A DNA stretch of 61,765 nucleotides, taken from the NCBI GenBank assembly GCA_959602365.1, contig CAUGSS010000014.1, positions 1-61,765 on the forward strand, in the 5' to 3' direction. Source of the DNA: an uncultured Eubacteriales bacterium. Its GTDB lineage: Bacteria > Bacillota > Clostridia > Oscillospirales > Oscillospiraceae. A model generated the notes under the pieces. It had not been told where the DNA came from and did no database searches. It saw only the letters and a program-made list of their open reading frames with translations. This document shows positions 32,240 through 40,170 of the stretch, piece by piece. Numbering within the stretch: the first letter of the stretch is position 1; each line of letters begins with the position of its first letter. Made by a program: the position numbers and the translations under genes.

Positions 32240-33067
32240 TTATTCTGTAATGTGGACGTGGTTGTTGATGTGGTCCATGCAGTAGCAGTAGTAGCCTACG
32301 CATTTGGAGCAGTAGCGGAACTCCAGATCCGGATAGTCGGTGTCGGTGCGGCCGCAGACGGCGCATTTGTGAATGTAGCCCTTGGCCTCCTTCTTGGCCT
32401 GGGCGGCCCGTTTGAAGTTCATGGCCTGGCGGCTGGTGCTGCGCTTCTGGCGCCGGACATAGTACATCAGATCCGACCAGAAGAAGATCAGGTAGTTGAG
32501 CAGGCTGACCACGATCAGAATGGCGCTCCACCACTGGAAGGTGACCAGGCTGGAGATAAAGCTGATGGCCAGCAGGGCTCCGTCCAGCCAGGCCAGCCAT
32601 TTGGCTTTGACCGGGATGATGAAGAATACCAGGAACTGCAGGTTGGGAAACAGGGTGGCAAAAGCCAGGAAGAGGGAGAGGTTCACATAGCTCAAGCTGG
32701 CATAGCCGGTGCACAGGCCGCAGAGAATGGTGAGCACCACGCCGGAGCAGTAATAGATGGTAAACTTGCCCGAACCCCACTCCCGTTCCAGGTTGCTGCC
32801 GATGAACCAGTAGAAGTACATGGACAGCAGGAACCAGAAGATGCCCTGGCTGTCCGGGACAAAGATGAAGGTGATGAGCCGCCAGATCTGGCCTTGGAGA
32901 ATGTAATAGCGGCTGAAATAGAGCAGAGGCGAGAGGGTGCCCTGGCTCACCATGTCCAGCACATAGACGATAATATTGCAGATCACAATGCCCAGCATCA
33001 GGTTGGGAATGCCGAAGCGGGGATGCTTATAGCAGAAGCGGTCAATTTGGTCGCTGAGAAATTTCAC
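32240..33067 (-). CDS. rhomboid-like membrane protein with zinc-binding tail
   Basis: A 275-residue membrane protein. Residues about 20-190 give five to six hydrophobic segments with a rhomboid-like layout (QIWRLITFIFVP, FWFLLSMYFYWFIGSNLEREWG). The catalytic GxSG of rhomboid proteases is YCSG here, and no His lies in the membrane segments, so it is probably not a protease. The tail has a Cys/His cluster (CAVCG...YCSKC...YCYCMDH...HVH) suited to bind zinc. The start is GTG at 33067 with GGAGG 7 bases upstream. It converges on the alcohol dehydrogenase gene. Confidence 0.7.
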   Translation of the reverse strand: MKFLSDQIDRFCYKHPRFGIPNLMLGIVICNIIVYVLDMVSQGTLSPLLYFSRYYILQGQIWRLITFIFVPDSQGIFWFLLSMYFYWFIGSNLEREWGSGKFTIYYCSGVVLTILCGLCTGYASLSYVNLSLFLAFATLFPNLQFLVFFIIPVKAKWLAWLDGALLAISFISSLVTFQWWSAILIVVSLLNYLIFFWSDLMYYVRRQKRSTSRQAMNFKRAAQAKKEAKGYIHKCAVCGRTDTDYPDLEFRYCSKCVGYYCYCMDHINNHVHITE

Positions 33068-33219
33068 AGTTTTACCTCCCTGTTTTGCTGCCGGCCGGGT
33101 GGGCACGGACAACTCAATGCTATCATTCTACCCGCATTTCCGCGCCAAGTCCAGAACAGTTTGTAAATTCTTGTCCACCGAAAGGAAATCCGCTGCAAAA
33201 GAAGCGCAAATTCCGGAGA

Positions 33220-33260
33220 GAAAACGGGCGCGCCCCGGAAGAACCTCCGGGGCGCGCCCG
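33220..33260 (-). terminator. terminator of obg
   Basis: A 15-bp perfect stem (33225-33239 with 33246-33260), with TTTTCTCTCC following on the minus strand, 22 bases after the obg stop. Confidence 0.88.
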
Positions 33261-33281
33261 TCAAACCGCGGGGCTGCGGCC

Positions 33282-34562
33282 TTATCTGGCGTATTCAAAT
33301 TCCAGCTCGTACATGCTGACGGTGTCCCCGTCCTGAATGCCCATCTGTTCCAGCCGGTCGAAGAGGCCGGAGGAGCGCAGCTGAAGGTCGAACCAGTTCC
33401 GGGACTCCGGATCCCGGAAGTTGGTGCTCATCAGCATCCGCTCCAGCCACTCGCCCTCCACATACCAGACGCCGTCCCGGTGTTCGATGGTGACGTCGCC
33501 GGAGGTGTCGATCCTGGGCGCCTGGGGCACATACTCCGGCTCATAGACCTTCACCGGCGGCAGGGCGGCCAGCTCGGCGGCGATGGCATTGATCAGTTCC
33601 CGGACGCCGATGTGGGCGGCGGCGGAGATCTCAAAGCACTGGTAGCCCAGGCCCTCCACATGGGCCTTGAAATCGGCAAGCAGCTGGGGATCATAGAGGA
33701 TATCGGTCTTGTTGGCCGCCACGATCATCTTCCGGCCGGCCAGCTCCGGGGAGTACTGCTTCAGCTCCTCGTTGATGGTGTCGAAGTCCTGGATGGGGTC
33801 CCGGCCCTCACTGCCGGACACGTCCACCAGGTGGACCAGCAGACGGCACCGGTCGATGTGGCGCAGGAAGTCGTGGCCCAGGCCGGCCCCCTCGCTGGCC
33901 CCCTCGATGATGCCCGGGATGTCCGCCATGACAAAGCTGACCCCCTCGTCCACATAGACCACCCCCAGGTTGGGGAACAGGGTGGTGAAGTGGTAGTTGG
34001 CGATCTTGGGCTGGGCCTTGGAGACCACGCTGAGCAGGGTGGACTTGCCCACATTGGGGAAGCCCACCAGCCCCACATCGGCCAGCAGCTTCAGCTCCAG
34101 GGTGATCTCCCGGCCCTCGCCGGCCATGCCCGCCTTGGCAAAGCGGGGCACCTGACGGGTGGGGGTGGCGAAGTGCTGGTTGCCCCAGCCCCCCCGGCCC
34201 CCCCGGGCCAGAATAAAGGGCTCGCTGCCGGACATGTCGCAGATGATTTCATTGGTCTCCGCATCCCGGACCAGGGTGCCCCGGGGCACCCGAATCACCA
34301 GGTCGGCGCCGTCTTTGCCGGTCTTGCGGGAGCCGGAGCCGTCCGCCCCGTTGGGGGCGGTGTATTTGCGCTTGTAGCGGAAGTCCATCAGGGTGGACAT
34401 GTTGTCGTCCACCACCAGGACCACATTGCCGCCCCGGCCGCCGTCGCCGCCGTCGGGGCCGCCGGCGGCCACATATTTCTCCCGGTGGAAGGCCACCGCG
34501 CCGTTGCCGCCGCTGCCCGCTTTTACCGTGATTCGGGCGGTATCTACAAAGGACGCTGCCAT
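33282..34562 (-). CDS. obg: GTPase ObgE/CgtA
   Basis: A 426-residue Obg GTPase that acts in late 50S assembly and stringent response, and in Firmicutes also sporulation. The N-terminal glycine-rich Obg fold (GSGGNGAVAFHREKYV, GGDGGRGGNV), the G domain with GFPNVGKSTLLS, DIPGIIEGAS and NKTD, and a C-terminal OCT domain (about 345-426) are all present. It follows rplU-prp-rpmA, the usual order, after a terminator-like hairpin. Confidence 0.97.
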   Translation of the reverse strand: MAASFVDTARITVKAGSGGNGAVAFHREKYVAAGGPDGGDGGRGGNVVLVVDDNMSTLMDFRYKRKYTAPNGADGSGSRKTGKDGADLVIRVPRGTLVRDAETNEIICDMSGSEPFILARGGRGGWGNQHFATPTRQVPRFAKAGMAGEGREITLELKLLADVGLVGFPNVGKSTLLSVVSKAQPKIANYHFTTLFPNLGVVYVDEGVSFVMADIPGIIEGASEGAGLGHDFLRHIDRCRLLVHLVDVSGSEGRDPIQDFDTINEELKQYSPELAGRKMIVAANKTDILYDPQLLADFKAHVEGLGYQCFEISAAAHIGVRELINAIAAELAALPPVKVYEPEYVPQAPRIDTSGDVTIEHRDGVWYVEGEWLERMLMSTNFRDPESRNWFDLQLRSSGLFDRLEQMGIQDGDTVSMYELEFEYAR

Positions 34563-34608
34563 AGGGATTCCTCCTTTCCTGACTGTGCCCGGCCTGGGGC
34601 CGGGGCAG

Positions 34609-34643
34609 AAGAAACGCCCCGAACAGCCTGTGTTCGGGGCGTT
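34609..34643 (-). terminator. hairpin between rpmA and obg
   Basis: A 13-bp perfect stem (34613-34625 with 34631-34643), followed on the minus strand by TTTCTTCTGCC. It would reduce expression of obg relative to the ribosomal genes. Confidence 0.7.
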
Positions 34644-34657
34644 GCAGCGATCAGTGA

Positions 34658-34939
34658 TTACTGAGCGATCTCCACGATGGAGACCTGCTTGCGGTCCTTG
34701 CCCAGCCGCTCAAACTTGACGCGGCCGTCCTTCAGGGCGAACAGGGTATCGTCGGAGCCGATGCCCACGTTGGTGCCGGGATGGATCTTGGTGCCGCGCT
34801 GGCGGACCAGGATGTTGCCGGCCAGGACGAACTGACCGTCACCGCGCTTCACGCCCAGGCGCTGGGAGTTGGAGTCACGGCCGTTCTTGGTGGAGCCGAC
34901 GCCCTTTTTATGAGCGAAAAACTGAATGGAAATTTTCAT
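34658..34939 (-). CDS. rpmA: 50S ribosomal protein L27 (with cleavable N-terminus)
   Basis: A 93-residue L27. The N-terminal MKISIQFF followed by AHKKGVGS matches the Firmicutes precursor form, in which Prp removes the first residues so that the mature N-terminus reaches the peptidyl-transferase centre. The remainder (STKNGRDSNSQRLGVKRGDG) is canonical. The protease gene lies immediately upstream in the same operon. Confidence 0.97.
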   Translation of the reverse strand: MKISIQFFAHKKGVGSTKNGRDSNSQRLGVKRGDGQFVLAGNILVRQRGTKIHPGTNVGIGSDDTLFALKDGRVKFERLGKDRKQVSIVEIAQ

Positions 34940-34945
34940 GGTCTG

Positions 34946-35275
34946 TTACACCTCCAAAACGGTGATATAGTCGGGATATTCTTCTTGGAGCTGCGCGAGA
35001 TACACCATCAGAGACACCAGCAGGGTCTGGCAGGTGTAATCGGTCTCTTCCGAGAGCCCACCGGGGAGATGGAGGGAGATGCTGGCGTTTTCCTCATCGA
35101 TCTTGACGCTGGCGGCCAGCCCAAGAACGGTGTTCAAAGCGCATTCCACCAGACCGATGGTGCTGGAGACGGCGGCGCAGACGATGTCGCTGCCCTCTTC
35201 CGCGTAGCCGCTGTGGCCGGTGCTGGTGAAGCCGGTGATCCGGCTGCCCTCCATGGTGAAGGCTACGGTGGTCAT
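34946..35275 (-). CDS. prp: ribosomal-processing cysteine protease
   Basis: A 109-residue Prp protease that cleaves the L27 N-terminal extension. The signature GHSGYAEEGSDIVCAAVS holds the catalytic His21 and Cys33. It starts 3 bases after the rplU stop and ends 6 bases before rpmA, the standard rplU-prp-rpmA order. Confidence 0.96.
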   Translation of the reverse strand: MTTVAFTMEGSRITGFTSTGHSGYAEEGSDIVCAAVSSTIGLVECALNTVLGLAASVKIDEENASISLHLPGGLSEETDYTCQTLLVSLMVYLAQLQEEYPDYITVLEV

Positions 35276-35278
35276 AAC

Positions 35279-35593
35279 TCAGCCGACAACGATCTTGTTG
35301 ACGGTGACCTTGGTGTAGGGCTGACGATGGCCCTGCTTGCGCTTATAGCCGGACTTCGGCTTGTACTTGAAGACGACGATCTTCTTGCCCTTGCCGTTCT
35401 TGTCCACGGTGGCCTCAACCTTGGCGCCCTCCACCACGGGAGTGCCGAAGGTGGCCTTGTCCTCGTCGATGACGGCCAGAACCTGGTCGAAGGTCACGGC
35501 GTCGCCGGCCTCCACGGGCAGCTTCTCGATGAAGAGGGTGTCGCCCTCAGCCACCTTGTACTGCTTGCCGCCGGTCAGAATGATTGCGGTCAT
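35279..35593 (-). CDS. rplU: 50S ribosomal protein L21
   Basis: A 104-residue L21: ILTGGKQYKVAEGD at the start and KYKPKSGYKRKQGHRQPYTKV near the end. The ATG at 35593 follows AGAGGTG by 8 bases; the longer frame to 35653 lies in the leader. Confidence 0.96.
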   Translation of the reverse strand: MTAIILTGGKQYKVAEGDTLFIEKLPVEAGDAVTFDQVLAVIDEDKATFGTPVVEGAKVEATVDKNGKGKKIVVFKYKPKSGYKRKQGHRQPYTKVTVNKIVVG

Positions 35594-35678
35594 GCTTTGT
35601 GCACCTCTTTCCTTTATCACGGGCTCGCTGTTGCAGGCGGATGGGCATAGCACACCCTTGAAACCTGTTCAAAGCGGC
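35594..35678 (-). promoter_or_regulatory. rplU leader RNA
   Basis: About 85 untranslated bases lie between the predicted transcription start (near 35678) and rplU. Firmicutes carry a conserved L21 leader at this place; I could not confirm its structure by eye. Confidence 0.4.
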
Positions 35679-35684
35679 TTTCAT

Positions 35685-35713
35685 AGCATACCAGGAAATC
35701 TCGGGCTTGTCAA
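35685..35713 (-). promoter_or_regulatory. promoter of rplU-prp-rpmA
   Basis: TTGACA (35708-35713) and TATGCT (35685-35690) on the minus strand, spacer 17 bases. Confidence 0.85.
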
Positions 35714-35776
35714 TGAAAATGGCAAAATATTTTCGCTTTTTTGCGCCCTTCGCCTTGTGGCTTTTCTCTGGCCGCC

Positions 35777-36934
35777 TCACTTGACCCGCACGCCGTCAAT
35801 GAACACCGCCTCCACCCCGGCGCTCAGCTCCAGGGGATGGCCCCGGAACACGGCGATGTCCGCGTCCTTGCCCGGCTCCAGAGTGCCCACCCGGCCGTCG
35901 ATGCCGGCGATCCGGGCGGCGTCCCGGGTGACGGCGGCCATGGCCTCCTCCGGGTCCAGGCCGTGCTTGGCGCAGACGGCGGCGGCCATGGGAAGATACT
36001 GCTGGGGGTTCTCCGGGTGGTCGGTGCAGATGGCGGTGAGCACCCCGGCCCGGCGCAGAATGGCGGTGTTGTCCAGCCGCTGGTGGGCCAGCTCCGGCTT
36101 GCTCCGGTCCCCGATGATGGGGCCGGTCACCGCACACACCCCGTCGGCGGCCAGCAGGTCGGCGATGCGGTGGCCCTCGGTGCAGTGGATGACCACGAAG
36201 TCCAGGCCGAACTCCCTGCCGATGCGCACCGCGGTGGCGATGTCGTCGGCCCGGTGGGCGTGGAAGTGGGCGGGCAGCCTGCCCTGGAGCACCGGGACCA
36301 GGGCCTCCAGCTTCAGGTCGAAGTCCGGGGCCTCGGCCTCCTCATCCCGGGCGGCCTTCTCCTTTTTCGCAAGGTACTCTTTGGCCTTGAACAGCTCCTC
36401 CCGGATCAGGGCGGCGGTGGCCATCCGGGTGATGGGGGTCTCGTGGCGGTCGTTGTAGCAGTTCTTGGGGTTTTCGCCCAGGGCGAACTTCATGGCCGCC
36501 GGGGCCTTCACCACCATGTCGTCCACCCGCCGGCCGGCGGTCTTGACAGCGGCCATCTGGCCCCCAATGGCATTGGCGCTGCCCGGGCCGGTGACCACGC
36601 AGGTGACGCCCCCCTCCCGTGCCTCCTGGAAGCACCGGTCGAAGGGGTTGATGGCGTCGATGGCCCGCAGCTGGGGGGTGACCGGGTCGGTGATCTCGTT
36701 GCCGTCCTCCCCCTCAAAGCCCAGGCTGTCTCCGAACATGCCCAGGTGGCTGTGGGCGTCCACCAGTCCCGGATAGATATGGCAGCCCGTCAGGTCCAGC
36801 ACCTCCGCCCCGGCGGGGAGGGAGAGGGCCTCCATGGCCCCGGCCCCGGTGATCTTGCCGCCCTCAAAGGCCACAAAGCCCGGATTCCATACCGGACCGG
36901 CCATGGTGTGAACGGTGCCGTTGATCAGATACAT
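35777..36934 (-). CDS. amidohydrolase family protein
   Basis: A 385-residue metal-dependent amidohydrolase. The N-terminal metal motif DAHSHLGM (about 60-67), further His ligands in HFHAHRADD and VIHCTEGH, and the catalytic Asp in TDHPENP are visible, with a flanking beta-sandwich (MYLINGTVHTM and VFIDGVRVK). It is similar in pattern to imidazolonepropionase-like enzymes; the substrate is unknown. Ribosome site GAGG. It stands alone between the rplU promoter and a candidate small RNA on the opposite strand. Confidence 0.88.
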   Translation of the reverse strand: MYLINGTVHTMAGPVWNPGFVAFEGGKITGAGAMEALSLPAGAEVLDLTGCHIYPGLVDAHSHLGMFGDSLGFEGEDGNEITDPVTPQLRAIDAINPFDRCFQEAREGGVTCVVTGPGSANAIGGQMAAVKTAGRRVDDMVVKAPAAMKFALGENPKNCYNDRHETPITRMATAALIREELFKAKEYLAKKEKAARDEEAEAPDFDLKLEALVPVLQGRLPAHFHAHRADDIATAVRIGREFGLDFVVIHCTEGHRIADLLAADGVCAVTGPIIGDRSKPELAHQRLDNTAILRRAGVLTAICTDHPENPQQYLPMAAAVCAKHGLDPEEAMAAVTRDAARIAGIDGRVGTLEPGKDADIAVFRGHPLELSAGVEAVFIDGVRVK

Positions 36935-36965
36935 GGGAAAAACCTCGCTTCGACAAAAATAGAAT

Positions 36966-36994
36966 TTGACAATAAATGGAAATTACGGTACACT
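36966..36994 (+). promoter_or_regulatory. promoter of a candidate small RNA
   Basis: TTGACA (36966-36971) and TACACT (36989-36994) on the plus strand, spacer exactly 17 bases. No plus-strand gene follows before a terminator 110 bases downstream. Confidence 0.65.
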
Positions 36995-37000
36995 GAAGAT

Positions 37001-37139
37001 GCAGCTCATCCAATATACGTTTCTCAGGGCCGAAAGGCTCCGGGCCAGCAATGGCCCACTCCATTCTCCCTTTGGGCGCAAATACGGAAGCTGCCGCGCC
37101 CTTGTGCGCCCTCTGCCGGACAGGGGGCGCAGCTTTTTT
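37001..37139 (+). ncRNA. candidate structured small RNA
   Basis: A plus-strand segment of about 140 bases bounded by a consensus promoter and a T7 terminator, with no plausible coding sequence. GCAGCT at its start can pair with AGCTGC near 37090-37095, closing a domain that contains a short GAAA-capped stem (GGCC GAAA GGCT) and a GGGCC/GGCCC hairpin. This looks like a compact folded RNA. I do not recognise a known family. All flanking genes are on the other strand. Confidence 0.5.
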
Positions 37140-37140
37140 T
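37105..37140 (+). terminator. terminator of the candidate small RNA
   Basis: TGCGCCCTCTG and CAGGGGGCGCA pair over 11 bp (one G-U) around CCGGA, followed by GCTTTTTTTG. Confidence 0.82.
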
Positions 37141-37290
37141 GCGTGGGAGCCGCGCCGCTCCGGGGCAGGAGCTCCGGCCGTGGGGGACAGCCATCGGCGA
37201 GGCCATTTCTCAGCCGCACGGCAAACGCCGCGCAGGCTGTGTGCGCGGCGTTGGGCAAATCTGTTCACTTTTGCTCGCCGTCGGAAATGC

Positions 37291-37794
37291 TCAGCCCCGG
37301 CGGCCGTTGTTGCGGCGGCGGGAGGACTTGTCGGTATAACGGCCGGACAATTTGCTGTCGGAGTCCGACATGAACTGCTTGAGCATGGCGTCAAAGGTCT
37401 TGGGCTCCTTGGACGCGGCGTCATGGGTGGTTCTGGGGGCGGGAGCGCGGTCCCGTTCGCCGTGGGGGCGGGAACCCTGAACGCCCTGGCCCCGGCCGCC
37501 GTCTCTGCCGCCCTGGCCGCGGACGCCGCCGCGCTGGGCATTGCGGGCCGGAGGCGGGAGAACCCGCTTGATGGAAAGGTTGATCCGGTTGTTTTCATCA
37601 ACGCTGATAACCTTCACCTTGACCTCCTGTCCCTCGGACAGGTGTTCATTGACGTCGCTGACGTAGGAATAGGCGATTTCGGAAATGTGCACCAACCCGG
37701 ATTTTCCCCCGGGCAGCGATACAAATGCGCCGAATTTGGTGATTCCCGTGACCTTTCCTTCCAGAATAGCGCCTACCTCGATCTCGTTAGCCAA
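37291..37794 (-). CDS. S1 RNA-binding domain protein (YabR family)
   Basis: A 167-residue protein with one S1 domain at residues 3-75 (VGAILEGKVTGITKFGAFVSLPGGKSGLVHISEIA... NRINLSIKR) and a disordered Gly/Arg-rich tail with RGG-like repeats, ending RRRNNGRRG. The start is TTG at 37794 (read MANEIEVGAI) with AGGAGG 9 bases upstream; the longer frame has no S1 similarity. It is the last gene of the yab cluster, downstream of divIC, as YabR is in Bacillus. It probably binds RNA or ribosomes. Confidence 0.88.
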   Translation of the reverse strand: MANEIEVGAILEGKVTGITKFGAFVSLPGGKSGLVHISEIAYSYVSDVNEHLSEGQEVKVKVISVDENNRINLSIKRVLPPPARNAQRGGVRGQGGRDGGRGQGVQGSRPHGERDRAPAPRTTHDAASKEPKTFDAMLKQFMSDSDSKLSGRYTDKSSRRRNNGRRG

Positions 37795-37893
37795 ACTGAG
37801 TGTCCTCCTGCTCTCTCTAAGTGCTGAAAATAAAAAATAATCAAATTGTGTCCGCATGCGCTCTCCATGCGGTCCCAATCAAATGGGTCTCTC

Positions 37894-38175
37894 TCAATCT
37901 GTCGTGTCGTAGAAAATGACCTCGTCTTTGCCGACCAGGCCGAGCCGCTCCTTTGCCACTTCCAGAATCACATCGGGGTCATCGCTGTTGTCGATGTCGT
38001 CCTGGAGCTCGGCGTTGTACTGGGCCTGCTCGTCCACTTGCTGCTGCAGCGCGTCCCGGGTCTGCTCCGCAGAGGACAGGCGGGCCCTCAGATCCAGCAG
38101 CGAAATGGAGACGACGACAAGAACGGCTAAGATGACAGCCTTGGTCAGAAGACTGGCGCGCTTTGTCTTTTTCAT
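37894..38175 (-). CDS. divIC: septum formation initiator (DivIC/FtsB family)
   Basis: A 93-residue bitopic cell-division protein: a basic N-terminus, one membrane segment (about 12-30), then a coiled coil (LRARLSSAEQTRDALQQQVDEQ) and the C-terminal DPDVILEVAKERLGLV typical of the family. It links the divisome with FtsL and DivIB. The start at 38175 is set by GGATGG; position between yabQ and yabR matches the Bacillus order. Confidence 0.9.
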   Translation of the reverse strand: MKKTKRASLLTKAVILAVLVVVSISLLDLRARLSSAEQTRDALQQQVDEQAQYNAELQDDIDNSDDPDVILEVAKERLGLVGKDEVIFYDTTD

Positions 38176-38248
38176 GATCCATCCCTTCTGTTGCACGGTC
38201 CCATAGTGGGATGTAACACCAATCCTATTATAACAGGTTCATCATAGC

Positions 38249-38674
38249 TCATTTTGCGGGAAATGAAAAGAGTTTTTTGAAAAAAAGGGTAAATTTTTTT
38301 GCGCATCTCCGCGCCAGCCGCCCTGCCGCCCGGAATGGGGCGCCCAGAAGGCGCGCCAGCCGGATCAGCAGGCCGGTGAGGGTGGAGAGGAGGGGGAAGC
38401 ACACCGGGGAGAAAAAATGAAGATAGGCGGCGGCTCCGAGAAACAGGGCGGCGCAGACGCTGAACCGGACCACGCCCCGGCCCGCCGCCACACTCCAGAG
38501 GAAGAGGGCGGCGGTGACCGCGCACCAGAACAGCAAATCCAGCAGAGCACAGAAGATGCGCCCCCGGACCCGGTAGCGAACGCAGCGCAGCAGGTCGTAG
38601 AACAGCCCTGTGGCCACCCCGATGAGCAGCCCGCCCAGCAGGCTGTGGGCCTGTTCCCAGACAGTGACAGTCAT
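38249..38674 (-). CDS. yabQ: spore cortex biosynthesis protein YabQ
   Basis: A 141-residue membrane protein with about four to five hydrophobic segments and the family start QAHSLLGGLLIGVATGLFYDLLR. YabQ is needed for spore cortex formation. Its ATG overlaps the yabP stop by 4 bases, showing translational coupling. The C-terminus is basic and rich in Phe and Lys. Confidence 0.88.
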   Translation of the reverse strand: MTVTVWEQAHSLLGGLLIGVATGLFYDLLRCVRYRVRGRIFCALLDLLFWCAVTAALFLWSVAAGRGVVRFSVCAALFLGAAAYLHFFSPVCFPLLSTLTGLLIRLARLLGAPFRAAGRLARRCAKKFTLFFKKLFSFPAK

Positions 38675-38952
38675 CCGCCCAGCAGCCGGGAGAAGAAGCC
38701 GCCGGAGGCGCGCTGGGCCTGGTAGGTCAGGGCATCCACCCGCCCGGTGACGTGGATCTCCCCTCCGTCCAGGCTGAGCTTCTCAATGTGAAGCTCCTCC
38801 CCCTTGATGGTCAGGGCGCCGGCGGATGTGGACATCACGATCTCCTCTTCGTCGAAACGCTCCACGTCCTCCACCCCGGTCAGGGTGAGTTTGGCGCGGT
38901 TGTCCAGGGTGAGCCGGTGAGGGGCGGCGGTTTCCCGCGTGTAATCATTCAT
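38671..38952 (-). CDS. yabP: sporulation protein YabP
   Basis: A 93-residue YabP/YqfC-family protein (HRLTLDNRAKLTLTGVEDVERFDEEEI... GEELHIEKLSLDGGEIHVTGRVDALTY), a spore coat/cortex protein. The ATG at 38952 follows AAAGGAGG; a longer frame is not supported. The ribosome site lies in a 7-bp hairpin (38956-38976), which may limit translation. Confidence 0.92.
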   Translation of the reverse strand: MNDYTRETAAPHRLTLDNRAKLTLTGVEDVERFDEEEIVMSTSAGALTIKGEELHIEKLSLDGGEIHVTGRVDALTYQAQRASGGFFSRLLGG

Positions 38953-38955
38953 TCC

Positions 38956-38976
38956 AGAGACCTCCTTTCGGTCTCT
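38956..38976 (-). promoter_or_regulatory. hairpin over the yabP ribosome site
   Basis: AGAGACC and GGTCTCT pair perfectly over 7 bp; the AAGGAGG of yabP spans loop and stem. Folding would mask the site. Confidence 0.5.
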
Positions 38977-38978
38977 AG

Positions 38979-38986
38979 AGTATATG
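38979..38986 (-). promoter_or_regulatory. possible sigma-E-type -10 box of yabP
   Basis: CATATACT on the minus strand, about 27 bases upstream of the ATG, fits the CATAnnnT form of sporulation sigma-E promoters. No matching -35 is evident. Confidence 0.35.
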
Positions 38987-39130
38987 CTTCGGCGGCGGGG
39001 AGAAGAACGTCCCTCCGCACAGGGATCAGAGCCGGCCGCCGCGGAGCGCGCCTCCGGGATCAGGCCGGTCCAATCTGCGCATTCCTGCCTCCGGGGGATG
39101 GGCCCTCCATCCGGCGCAGGCGGTGAAGCA

Positions 39131-39514
39131 TCATCTGTGCCCCGTCTCAATGAATGAGATCAGTGCTTCCACGTCGGCAAAATCGTCATAGTCGCCCTGA
39201 ACGCCCGCGCGGTGATAGACGACCCCGTTTTTTTCATTGCGCTCAAGGCAGTCCAGCAGATGTTCTTCGCCAAACCTCCTGGCGAATTCTGTGAAGGCAT
39301 AGGGTTTGATCTTGCGGAGCAGGCCGTTCCGGCAGGGCTCCGTGCAGTCAAAACAGTGTCCGATTTGCCTGGACAGGGAACAGCTCCGGTTTTCGCACCC
39401 CTCCGCACCCGGACAATCGCCGGAGGAGCATCCGCGGCAGGTTGTGTTTTCCGAACACAGGCAGCAGGCAAGCCCGCATCTTGCGATGCCATATTCCCGC
39501 TTCATGCCATTCAT
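39131..39514 (-). CDS. DUF3795 domain protein
   Basis: A 127-residue Cys-rich protein of the DUF3795 family: CGLACCLCSENTTCRGCSSGDC and further Cys pairs (CENRSC, HCFDCTEPC), probably binding zinc or a cluster. The start is either ATG at 39514 or the ATG at 39505. It is inserted between rqcP and yabP, where Bacillus has no such gene. Function unknown. Confidence 0.75.
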   Translation of the reverse strand: MNGMKREYGIARCGLACCLCSENTTCRGCSSGDCPGAEGCENRSCSLSRQIGHCFDCTEPCRNGLLRKIKPYAFTEFARRFGEEHLLDCLERNEKNGVVYHRAGVQGDYDDFADVEALISFIETGHR

Positions 39515-39566
39515 CTCTCTGTGTGCAGAGTACAGTGCGCTTTGTGCAGTGAAGCGGCCCCTCCGG

Positions 39567-39809
39567 TCAGAGCACCTCCCGGTACATGGCGGCGGCGTCG
39601 TTTTTACCCACGTTGTCGGCCACCACCAGTACCTCCAGCTTGACGGTTTTCTCCCCGAATTTGATCTCCAGAAGGTCGCCCACCTTTACGTCGTAGCTGG
39701 CTTTTACCGGCCGGCCGTTGGCGGTGACCCGGCCCGCGTCGCAGGCCTCATTGGCCACGGTGCGCCGTTTGATGAGGCGGGAGACCTTCAGGTATTTGTC
39801 CAAACGCAT
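39567..39809 (-). CDS. rqcP: RQC P-site tRNA stabilising factor RqcP
   Basis: An 80-residue S4-domain protein (MRLDKYLKVSRLIKRRTVANEACDAGRVTANGRPVKASYDVKVGD), matching RqcP/YabO, which holds tRNA during poly-alanine tailing on split 50S subunits. The ATG at 39809 gives the conserved start; an in-frame TTG three codons earlier is closer to AGGAGG. Located between HU and the yabP group. Confidence 0.9.
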   Translation of the reverse strand: MRLDKYLKVSRLIKRRTVANEACDAGRVTANGRPVKASYDVKVGDLLEIKFGEKTVKLEVLVVADNVGKNDAAAMYREVL

Positions 39810-39848
39810 GGCAATCAAAACCTCCTGAACAGGGATGGAAGTGAAACG

Positions 39849-39879
39849 GCGGCGGTTCCGGTCAGGCCGGAACCGCCGC
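39849..39879 (-). terminator. hairpin after the HU gene
   Basis: A 13-bp perfect GC-rich stem (39849-39861 with 39867-39879). The minus-strand tail is only GTTTCACTT, so it may end most HU messages while allowing some read-through to rqcP. Confidence 0.6.
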
Positions 39880-39894
39880 AGAACAATGCATCTT

Positions 39895-40170
39895 TTACTT
39901 CGCGACGATGTCCTTCAGGGCCTTGCCGGCCTTGAATACGGGCACCTTGGAAGCGGGGATCTCAATGGTCTCCTTGGTCTTGGGGTTGCGGCCCAGACGG
40001 GCGGCGCGGCTCTTGACCTCAAAGGCACCGAAGCCCACCAGCTGGACCTTCTCGTTCTCAGCCAGGGCGGCGGAGATGACATCCAGGGCAGCGGTGATGA
40101 CGGACTCGGTGTCCTTCTTGGACAGGCCGGTCTTCTCAGCGGTAGTGGCGATGAGTTCAGCTTTGTTCAT
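39895..40170 (-). CDS. hup: HU family DNA-binding protein
   Basis: A 91-residue HU protein (MNKAELIATTAEKTGLSKKDTES; VGFGAFEVKSRAARLGRNPKTKETIEIPASKVPVFKAG), a histone-like nucleoid protein. The ATG at 40170 follows AGGAGG. It lies between mazG and rqcP. Confidence 0.96.
   Translation of the reverse strand: MNKAELIATTAEKTGLSKKDTESVITAALDVISAALAENEKVQLVGFGAFEVKSRAARLGRNPKTKETIEIPASKVPVFKAGKALKDIVAK

Noticed and set aside
30597..32780. A 727-residue minus-strand open frame
   Set aside because: Antisense to tmcAL and the alcohol dehydrogenase, and overlaps the rhomboid-like gene in a different frame.
37020..37065. Resemblance of TCAGGGCCGAAAGG to the SRP RNA apical sequence
   Set aside because: The 3' half of the SRP loop (AGCAG after the tetraloop stem) is absent, so the candidate RNA is not called SRP RNA.
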